From Streptomyces luteolifulvus (GTDB lineage Bacteria > Actinomycetota > Actinomycetes > Streptomycetales > Streptomycetaceae): a stretch of DNA of 64,000 nt. The position numbers and the translations under genes were made by a program. A model generated the notes under the pieces. The model was not told the DNA's origin and made no database searches. It saw nothing but the letters and a program-made list of their open reading frames with translations. The DNA lies in the NCBI RefSeq assembly GCF_008806595.1, contig NZ_VZRB01000020.1, positions 99,081 through 163,080 on the forward strand, read 5' to 3'. Shown piece by piece: positions 58,901-64,000 of this stretch. Every line of letters begins with the position of its first letter. Position 1 is the first letter of the stretch.

Positions 58901-61714
58901 AGCTGTCTGTCCCGGCTCACGGACGACCAGGCCGTGGCCCTCACCTCGTACCAGCAGAACGTCCGCAAGCTGGGCAAGGGCACCGGCAAATACGCGGCCA
59001 CCTACCGCAGACAGGCCCGGGAGAGCTTGCAGGCCAGCCAGGCGGCGGTGCCCGCCTGGATCATGCCGCTGCACCAGGTGACCGAAACCGTGCCGATGGA
59101 CCAAGCCGGTCGCTTCGACGTCGTGATCGTCGACGAGGCCAGCCAGTCCGGCTCCGAGGCGCTGCTGCTCGCCTGGCTGGGTGCGAAGGTGATCGTCGTC
59201 GGCGACGACCAGCAGGTCAGCCCCGCCCAGGTGGGCGTGGACCACGACGAGCAGTTCGCGCTCCAGCGACGGCTCCTCGCCCAGTTGCCCGCCGCCCGCC
59301 GCAACCTGTTCACACCGACCGCCAGCCTCTTCGACATCGCGTCCGGACTGGCCGGAGGCCGCGGCAGGCTGATGCTCCAGGAACACTTCCGGTGCATGCC
59401 GGAGATCATCGGATTCTCCAACGAGCTCTGCTACGGCGGCCGGCTCCAGCCGCTGCGACAGTACGGTGCCGACCGGCTGCGGCCCTTGCGCCCGGTGCAT
59501 GTACCCGATGGCTATGTCGAAGGGAGCGGGCAGAAGCAGGTCAACCGGTTCGAGGCGGTGCGGCTGGTGGATGAGGTCGCCCGGTGCATCGACGACCCCT
59601 CATACGCGGGGCGCACCATGGGTGTGATCACCCTGCTCGGCGCAGGACAGAAGTACCTCATCGAAGACCTGCTGGCCGACCGGATCCCGCTGGATGAGAG
59701 ACAGCGCCGACGCCTGCGCGTGGGCAACGCCGAGGAGTTCCAGGGCGACGAGCGCGACATCGTCTTCGTCAGTACGGTCGTGTCGCTCACCGGCCCTGAC
59801 GGGCCGCGCCGCATCGGCTCCTTCAGCAGCTCCCTGAACCGGCAGCACCTCAACGTGGCCGCATCCCGGGCCCGCGACCAGGTGTGGTTGTTCCACAGCT
59901 TCACTCTCACGGAACTCGGCGAGACCGATCTGCGGCGTGCCTATCTGGACTGGTTCTCCCGCCCGGCCGAGGAGCAGGACGGCCTCGGACTCGGCGAGGT
60001 CCGGCCGGACGTTCCGCACGAGGCATTCGACAGCCTTTTCGAGCAGCGTGTCTACCTGGCTCTGCGGGCCCGGGGCTACCGGGTGCGGCCGCAGTATCCG
60101 GCCGGCCGCTACCGCATCGACCTCGTCGTCGAGGGCGGCACCAGACGCCTTGCCGTGGAGTGCGACGGCGACGCGTTCCACACGGAGGAGAACGCCGACG
60201 CGGACGCGGCACGCCAGCGCGAACTGGAGCGCGTGGGATGGACATTCGTCCGCATCCGGGGCAGCCGCTTCTTCCTCGACCCGGAACGGGCACTCGAACC
60301 GCTGTGGGCGGAACTCGACCGACTCGGCATCGAGTCGGCGGCGTACCCACCTGGCGGCGGGCTGCGGGCAGCGTCGCCCTTGAACCGAGCCCCTGAGGAC
60401 AGCGTTGCGGGCCCGACCGATGACCTTGTGGACCCGACCGGGGACGGCGGCACGGTCCCCGACGGCGGTACGGTTCCGACAAGCGACGGCAGTGCAGTCC
60501 CCAGGCGTGACGGCGACACGGACCCGATCGGCCGCAGCCCTACGGTCCCTACCGGCCACAGCGACGACGCCCCCATTGGCAGCGTGGAGCCCGACGTCAT
60601 CGAGAGACTGATGCGCGGCGCATCCAATGCGGGCGTCATCAGTCAGCGGGCCTTCGCACTGGAGGCGGACCGACTCGGGCTGAGGACCGATGAACAGCGG
60701 CAAAGGCTTCGTGACGGGCTGGCCGCTGCTGGCATTCACGTAAAAGTGTCGCGCCGGGGAGGCGTGAACCTCCATCCCCCGCACGGCGCCGAGGAGGCGC
60801 AGCCCCAATTCGTGACCGTGGCACGGCTGCACCGCGACGAGGTCAATGCAGCCCAGCACGCGTTCAGCATGCGGGCGACCGTGCCCGAGGCCGCACGGTT
60901 CCTCGGGGGAGCGGGTGTGCCAGGCTTCCCGGGGGCCGACGCCGTGGACATCCTGCGCGAGGGGCATGCCGTCCTGCGGGTCGCCCACCCCGAGGTACAC
61001 GCGATGATCCGCGCCGCGATCGCCCATGCCGACGTACCGGTGCTGGGAGACGACGGTCAGGTGGGGCTGGCGCGGCACCACGCACCCAGATCCTCCGGCG
61101 CTTCCGACGGCCGTACGACGGAGTTGCTGCGTGCACGAGCGGTGGCTGACCCGGCCCCGGTGAAGAGTCTTCCGGCGGTGCCGCGCCAGCCGACCCACGG
61201 CGACGAACCCGCCCCCGTGACGGGAATCGCGGTTCTCGGCGGTGCCGGGGCGTCTCTTCGTCTCCCGATCGACCGGCTCAGCGTCGCCGCCCATCGACGG
61301 GTGCAGCGCGAGCTCCAGCGCGTGCAGGACGCGCTGGACCAGCCGCTTCCGGAGATCGTGGCCGTGGACTCGTCGTCCAGGAATGCCCAGCTGGCCGATA
61401 ACGACAGGCGGCGCCAGGCCCTGCAGGAGCGGCGCAGTCACCTGCGTGCCCTGCTCGACCAAGTGGTCCCTGACTCTTCCCTGACGGGCGGGGCGATGGT
61501 CGTCCCTGGATGCCTCGTCGGAGTCGAGGACCCGGACGAGCCCGGCATCATGACGTACGAGATCGCGATGCTCGCGGGTGACGAGGCGGAGCGGTTGAGC
61601 CCTGACACCCCGCTGGGGAAGGCCCTGATGTGGCGAGAGGCCGGGGACGAGGTGAGCTGGCAAACGGAGCGGGGCACGCGCATGCGCGTCATCGTCCGGT
61701 ACATCCAGGACTGA
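55901..61714 (+). CDS. SF1 helicase-nuclease with GreA/GreB-like C-terminal domain
   Basis: A 1,937-residue protein. Residues 1-390 are an unclassified N-terminal region. The helicase core has Walker A QGPPGTGKTHT (Lys 403), a roughly 670-residue helical insertion, motif II IVDEASQSGS (Asp 1078), GDDQQVSP, QEHFRCMPEI, GDERDIVFVS and LNVAASRARDQVWL, the pattern of UPF1/AAA_12 helicases. A PD-(D/E)xK nuclease of the MTES_1575/Vsr type follows (YRIDLVVEGG, Asp 1407; AVECDGDAFH, Glu 1420). After a Thr/Asp/Gly linker (about 1496-1566), the last 145 residues match GreA/GreB: a coiled coil and SPDTPLGKALMWREAGDEVSW. The GTG follows GAGG by six bases. A defence role is inferred from relatives such as Hhe. 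Confidence 0.85.
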   Translation: MSASAVTPDDVVRHVFRYLAEVGESRTKPVRTHDDARHQVWFADLPAQFGSFLTDAVPGDTPLWLRADRPVRHEPPAPPLPLAHWLDDREIRDSARETPPEPRAETDIAAEEISAEGSARTRHITVSLADSPQRDTVYDQYCAWSREWEGWARRDRAMKPVIRAYDRLYRLCVDASELGETFELVVGFGYLTWSVQGEPIRRHLVTCRAVITIDPDTGAITVGPDPEHGSPVLEESMLDPGQKARADIRALVRQELEAAGETTDPQLADHLHRALTTWIIAAHEAGRYDRAPNRHRAAGDPSAPVVSFAPVLLLRERTRRSMLEALRAVALSIEQGAEPTALLRAIAGAGGDRPLGEPGSGDAAGPPPELYFALPSNDEQRTIAERLRDRDLVVVQGPPGTGKTHTIANLVTDLLAHGNRVLITSHTARALKVLKDKLPVAIRELCVSRTDDGAGQLELEQSVKAILDRQGDFSSRAYRRRIQEHEERLRSARSAQALALKALGALREQETYHHPAEIGDYEGTLARIAQRLAEEHPRFGWIGAVPADAPTLNAEVLTRLRRAALAFTDRHRALAASVSAALPEPGQLPTVPAFAEAVETVKAAEADLAALRQDGSVSRLDDAVSALTPTQQDQLATALDHFTAAARAATSMPAAWAAELRDEILAGQDLGARSRHERTIAALTTIEEAERALGTTLVTGLEAYDVPMALGLAGTLRDGLASGAKLRGALGMKTKLRKAVGDFPETVRVDGRAVETATAASAVLHRVTLERHLQDIEQEWGDGHDAWQATARRTARLRQDIATLTTLTALADMRHAVVSTAAAAPGLAGVGWGDPERATTVRNLLKARAARRNAAPARTLIDDALRVLRAAAHRRGASAALERARAAVESRDPAAYSAAVNDVDDLREALARKKACDDAYRPAAAELPDLADRVESTPEDEEWDTRLADFEAAWAWSVWYDRMKELTDPEAEARQMRLLAEADVEIRIGLERLAADKAWFSCLSRLTDDQAVALTSYQQNVRKLGKGTGKYAATYRRQARESLQASQAAVPAWIMPLHQVTETVPMDQAGRFDVVIVDEASQSGSEALLLAWLGAKVIVVGDDQQVSPAQVGVDHDEQFALQRRLLAQLPAARRNLFTPTASLFDIASGLAGGRGRLMLQEHFRCMPEIIGFSNELCYGGRLQPLRQYGADRLRPLRPVHVPDGYVEGSGQKQVNRFEAVRLVDEVARCIDDPSYAGRTMGVITLLGAGQKYLIEDLLADRIPLDERQRRRLRVGNAEEFQGDERDIVFVSTVVSLTGPDGPRRIGSFSSSLNRQHLNVAASRARDQVWLFHSFTLTELGETDLRRAYLDWFSRPAEEQDGLGLGEVRPDVPHEAFDSLFEQRVYLALRARGYRVRPQYPAGRYRIDLVVEGGTRRLAVECDGDAFHTEENADADAARQRELERVGWTFVRIRGSRFFLDPERALEPLWAELDRLGIESAAYPPGGGLRAASPLNRAPEDSVAGPTDDLVDPTGDGGTVPDGGTVPTSDGSAVPRRDGDTDPIGRSPTVPTGHSDDAPIGSVEPDVIERLMRGASNAGVISQRAFALEADRLGLRTDEQRQRLRDGLAAAGIHVKVSRRGGVNLHPPHGAEEAQPQFVTVARLHRDEVNAAQHAFSMRATVPEAARFLGGAGVPGFPGADAVDILREGHAVLRVAHPEVHAMIRAAIAHADVPVLGDDGQVGLARHHAPRSSGASDGRTTELLRARAVADPAPVKSLPAVPRQPTHGDEPAPVTGIAVLGGAGASLRLPIDRLSVAAHRRVQRELQRVQDALDQPLPEIVAVDSSSRNAQLADNDRRRQALQERRSHLRALLDQVVPDSSLTGGAMVVPGCLVGVEDPDEPGIMTYEIAMLAGDEAERLSPDTPLGKALMWREAGDEVSWQTERGTRMRVIVRYIQD

Positions 61715-62086
61715 GAGATCGCAGCGGAGCGGGACTGCGCGGCGGCTGCGGGGCGGTCCGTAGCTGGTCGTGCCCAACAGCCTCGCGTCCCGCCAAGCCA
61801 GTGCGGATACGGAGCGTCAGGCCGGTGGCGACGGGCTTGGTCGCCGTCCCGAGCAGAGGAGGAGTAGACGGAGGGGGCGCTTGCGATCGGCGCCAGGAAG
61901 AAGAAGGCGAGGGCCGGTTCGACGAGGCTTACCCCGGCGATCCAGCCCAGGACCCGCAGGGATCCACGCAGAGCCAGGCTGTACAGGGTGACCAGTGCGC
62001 TGACGCAGGCCAGCTGCCGAGCTCCCCAGCAACCATTCGATGAGGGACACCGGACAACTCATCGGAGGTGGGGAAGGGCGGCATTC
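61715..62086. other. Intergenic region with possible membrane-protein remnant
   Basis: A 372-bp gap. On the minus strand one frame without a start reads ACVSALVTLYSLALRGSLRV and VLGWIAGVSLVEPALAFFFLAPIASAP, two hydrophobic stretches that look like part of a membrane protein. The frame runs on into the helicase 3' end without sense. It may be a fragment captured during island assembly. No intact gene is seen. Confidence 0.3.
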
Positions 62087-62506
62087 TCATTGGTCGGCGC
62101 TGCCGGGTGGGACGACCCATTCGGTGGGTTGGCCGGTGAGGGAGGCGATCATGTCGAAGTCGCCGTCGTAGTGGAGGACCGTCCGCTGGTGCAGTTCTGC
62201 CGTGGCGGCGATCAGTAGGTCGGGGAGGGACAGGGCGCGGTGGAAGCCCGCGTTGAGAGCGTGGCGCTGGACTTCCAGGGCGCGGGCGAAGGTGTGGTCG
62301 TCGGCGTGGAGGTAGTCGAAGGCGTGGAGCCAGGTGCTGATCCGGGTCGCCTCCGAGCTGTCCCGTGCGGAGTGGATCATCTCGTACTCGGTGGGCTGGC
62401 ATACAGCGAGGAGGTAGCGCTCGTGCAGGGGCTTGAGTACGTCCTTGACGTTCGGCTTCGTCCAGCGGGCGAGGGCGGACTTGTCGATCAGGTAGCGGTC
62501 CTGCAT
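62087..62506 (-). CDS. VapC-type PIN-domain toxin
   Basis: A 139-residue PIN nuclease. Acidic residues expected to bind metal are Asp 8 (YLIDKSAL), Glu 40 (QPTEYEMI), Asp 96 (LSLPDLLIAATAEL) and the Asp 114-118 group (HYDGDFDMI). VapC toxins cut tRNA or rRNA when freed from the antitoxin. The start overlaps the last base of the antitoxin stop, so the two are coupled. In an island lacking an integrase the pair would favour retention of the DNA. Confidence 0.9.
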   Translation of the reverse strand: MQDRYLIDKSALARWTKPNVKDVLKPLHERYLLAVCQPTEYEMIHSARDSSEATRISTWLHAFDYLHADDHTFARALEVQRHALNAGFHRALSLPDLLIAATAELHQRTVLHYDGDFDMIASLTGQPTEWVVPPGSADQ

Positions 62507-62760
62507 CAGGCAGCCCGCCCTCCGTCCCGGTCGCCGTCGCGCTTGAGGGAGCCGTCCGCGTTGCGGGGCCCGGTGTTCTGCACGATCTCGCTGAAGTCGA
62601 GCTCGCCGGCCTCCATGGCGTCGAAGCCCTCTTGACGAAGGTGCCTCTTGACGGCGTCCTCCATGGCGAGGCGGACGGCTTTGGCCTTGGTCTTGGTGCC
62701 GAAGATGCGCATGGCCTCGGTGACCATGTCTTCGTCGAGGTCGATGACGGTTCTGGCCAT
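62506..62760 (-). CDS. VapB-type antitoxin
   Basis: An 84-residue antitoxin. The start MARTVIDLDEDMVTEAMRIFGTKTKAKAVRLAMEDAVKRHL is the VapB/DUF2191 pattern, with a ribbon-helix-helix-like N-terminus; the tail (FSEIVQNTGPRNADGSLKRDG) should bind VapC. GGAGGAA precedes the ATG. An AT-rich block at 62,785-62,820 upstream likely holds the autoregulated promoter. Confidence 0.88.
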   Translation of the reverse strand: MARTVIDLDEDMVTEAMRIFGTKTKAKAVRLAMEDAVKRHLRQEGFDAMEAGELDFSEIVQNTGPRNADGSLKRDGDRDGGRAA

Positions 62761-63125
62761 GTGGATGCTTCCTCCGCTGCTAGTCTTGTCAGTAAAATGA
62801 TACCTCTTGTTGTCTAAAATAGATGTCGTTTCGCTCGGGAGATCTCGTCGCGGGTGGAGGCTGCGACGTTCGTGGTGAAGTGCTGCGCGGCTCCTTGTCT
62901 GAAATGAACAGCCGTGCCTTGCGTCAGGTTCCGCCCCTGTCGGGGGTCTCGCCAGAAGGGATGGGGCGGCGAGAGGGGCCTGGTCGAGTGGTCCTGCCGG
63001 TGGACAGTCGGTGGACAGACGCCTGTGGACAGTGCATCACGGGGTGGCATGGGCCAGTTGCCCTGATCAGGAGAAACGTCATTGGGCAGCATGATGCGTC
63101 AGCAGGCAACACGAACGCTCACGGT
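62761..63125. other. Right end of island with putative arm-type repeats
   Basis: No gene is visible. It holds the vapBC promoter region and, at 62999-63006 and 63010-63017, two GGTGGACA elements spaced 11 bp, with a third related TGTGGACA at 63024-63031. Matching elements sit at the left end. Confidence 0.6.
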
Positions 63126-63165
63126 CTCGTAATGCGTAGGTCTCGGGTTCGAATCCCGAAGGCGG
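63126..63165. repeat. attR: 40-bp tRNA-derived direct repeat
   Basis: An exact copy of 53844-53883 without the tRNA 5' half, so it is not a functional tRNA. Thirty-five bases later AGGCGGCTCT (63201-63210) repeats the last tRNA bases plus flank again, suggesting a second junction or a small insertion. Confidence 0.92.
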
Positions 63166-63213
63166 TGTCGGCGGTCTCTGAACCTTCACGGAACGACGAC
63201 AGGCGGCTCTGAA

Positions 63214-63248
63214 AAAGCCCAGGTCGCATAGCTCGTGACCTGGGCTTT
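63214..63248. terminator. Probable original tRNA-Thr terminator
   Basis: A 12-bp perfect stem (AAAGCCCAGGTC with GACCTGGGCTTT), loop of 11 nt, with flanking A and T tracts. It follows the attR region and AGGCGGCTCT, as expected for the chromosomal sequence once downstream of tRNA-Thr. Confidence 0.8.
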
Positions 63249-63434
63249 GTGCTGCTCAGGCATAGCGAGGCGCTGGATGGGAACGACGTGGGAACGGCTT
63301 GCGTGAGCGGAGCGGCGCCCTGGTCTGCTTCTTGGGCGTCTTCCGTGTGCCTTTTCCCCGCCACAGCCTGGGCTTTCGTCACCTTGGCGGCCTTGCGGGC
63401 CTTCTGTCCCCATCAGGGCTATGCGCTGGCTGCG
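63249..63434. other. Short region right of the island
   Basis: A minus-strand frame with Ala/Lys-rich sequence (ARKAAKVTKAQAVAGKRHTE) ends near 63,200. It has no recognisable domain. I see no convincing gene. Confidence 0.4.
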
Positions 63435-63746
63435 CTACACAGCGCACCCCGTCGTTGCCACGCAACTCCGTGCTTGACCTCGGCGAGCGTCGACGATCTT
63501 TTCGGCCCGTCCCAACTGCGGTATCCGGTCGAGGAGTACGCCCATCGGGCTGCCGGGGATCAGTTCGCCGCCGCCCCGGTGGACGCTCAAGATGGGGCGG
63601 TCCTGGGCGCCGCAGTAGTACAGGGCGGTTGATCCGTGGTCGGTGACCAGGGCGTCGGCGGCGATCAGGACGGAGGCCCACTCCTCGTGGGGATCCGGCA
63701 GGATCACCCCGGCGTCGGACCGCCTCCCTCTCTGCCCTCCGGGCAA
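63435..63746 (-). pseudogene. Truncated CDP-glycerol glycerophosphotransferase-like gene
   Basis: The minus-strand frame contains AGVILPDPHEEWASVLIAAD then ALVTDHGSTALYYCGAQDRPIL, close to the C-terminal nucleotide-binding motif of a Streptomyces glycerophosphotransferase-like family often mislabelled translation initiation factor 2. The N-terminal two thirds are missing. A second frame (63379-63846) covers the sequence just upstream, so a frameshift is also present. The fragment lies between the island and an insertion sequence. Confidence 0.5.
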
Positions 63747-63879
63747 CGGGCAGCTCTATCGGCTCCGGCACCTGCGCTGCAGCTGATTGCCGGCGGTCAC
63801 CGTCCCACGGTGTCTGCTGCTCCACATCCCCTCCAAGCGGCGCCATGACCGCCGCGAAGACGGCTCACCCGTCGTGTAA

Positions 63880-64000
63880 GAGGTCCTAACAGAAGTGGTT
63901 GATCATGTGACTGTTGACTTGTCCGCTCGTTGGTGTGGTCGTGGGGAAGAGACAGTCGCGGCCGTGGATCGTGTCGGACGAACTATGGGCGCTGGTCGAG
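63880..64000 (+). mobile_element. Left end of an IS5-type insertion sequence (partial)
   Basis: The DNA from about 63,880 (gaggtcctaacagaagtgg) looks like the left terminal region of Streptomyces IS5-family elements, followed 60 bp later by a transposase start. The right end is outside the window, so the boundary is approximate. Confidence 0.6.
63941..64000 (+). CDS. IS5-family transposase, N-terminal fragment
   Basis: Twenty codons starting with GTG encode VGKRQSRPWIVSDELWALVE, the conserved N-terminus of IS5-type DDE transposases (RPWxVSDELWxLxE). The gene is cut by the window end; an in-frame GTG at 63935 is an alternative start. Nothing can be said about integrity. Confidence 0.75.
   Translation, partial: MGKRQSRPWIVSDELWALVE

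Larger units (their letters stand above)
53844..63165. mobile_element. tRNA-Thr-integrated genomic island, 9.3 kb, without integrase
   Basis: The island is bounded by exact 40-bp copies of the tRNA-Thr 3' half. It carries a methyltransferase fragment, a zinc-ribbon protein, a giant helicase-nuclease and a VapBC pair. No integrase, excisionase, replication or transfer gene lies inside. GGTGGACA pairs spaced 11 bp lie near both ends and could be integrase arm sites. It is probably a remnant or a cis-mobilised element dependent on an integrase elsewhere. Its genes interrupt the conserved block shared with other actinomycetes. Confidence 0.8.

Noticed and set aside
59600..61777. A 725-codon minus-strand frame
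   Set aside because: It is antisense to the helicase-nuclease, whose motifs fix the coding strand.
63126..63165. A second tRNA-Thr gene
   Set aside because: Only the 3' half is present; there is no 5' acceptor arm, D arm or full anticodon stem.

Overview
The window is about 64 kb of chromosome from a high-GC actinomycete, almost certainly a Streptomyces. Signs are the strong third-position GC bias, many GTG starts, a rare TTA leucine codon, and the developmental genes bldG and wblA. From 20 to 53,705 the gene order matches what I remember of the conserved actinobacterial block around S. coelicolor SCO3580-SCO3540 and M. tuberculosis Rv3682-Rv3644. That synteny supports many calls but comes from memory, not from a search.

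Layout. 20-6,215: YqeY-like protein, class A penicillin-binding protein, WblA with a structured leader, and two ArsA-type ATPases. 6,321-13,472: DUF4177 protein, RidA, NUDIX, metallo-beta-lactamase-fold hydrolase, a wrecked nucleotidyltransferase, Crp, endonuclease III, CoA-type NUDIX and a MarP-like membrane protease. 13,527-23,284: hydrolase/holin-like pair, NhaA, acetyl-CoA synthetase, a SulP-carbonic anhydrase fusion and a deacetylase-like lipoprotein. 23,351-26,495: CooC-like ATPase, Fic-like protein, a convergent gap with a probable 6S-like RNA, and a HAD phosphatase. 27,091-35,114: a Tad pilus/secretion cluster (CpaE/Ssd, TadA, TadB, TadC, small pilin-like protein, two TadE-like proteins) converging on an MrfA-like helicase. 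35,195-43,776: BldG, its putative anti-sigma partner, a proton-pumping pyrophosphatase, a lipoprotein, a methyltransferase and a Ser/Thr kinase with a TTA codon. 44,391-53,705: topoisomerase I, an MFS-thymidylate kinase fusion, DNA polymerase III delta-prime and a secreted aminopeptidase.

The core ends at tRNA-Thr(CGT), 53,812-53,885. Forty bases of that tRNA are repeated exactly at 63,126-63,165, bounding a 9.3-kb island with no integrase of its own. Its cargo is a methyltransferase scrap, a zinc-ribbon protein of unknown function, a 1,937-residue helicase-nuclease with a GreA/GreB-like C-terminus, and a VapBC toxin-antitoxin pair. I read it as a probable defence island; this is inference. 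Beyond it lie a truncated glycerophosphotransferase-like gene and the left end of an IS5-type insertion sequence cut by the window edge.

Several convergent gene ends carry short tandem repeats (511-622, 23,305-23,371 and 32,322-32,650), and further repeats lie at 9,521-9,550, 11,430-11,481 and 39,620-39,760.
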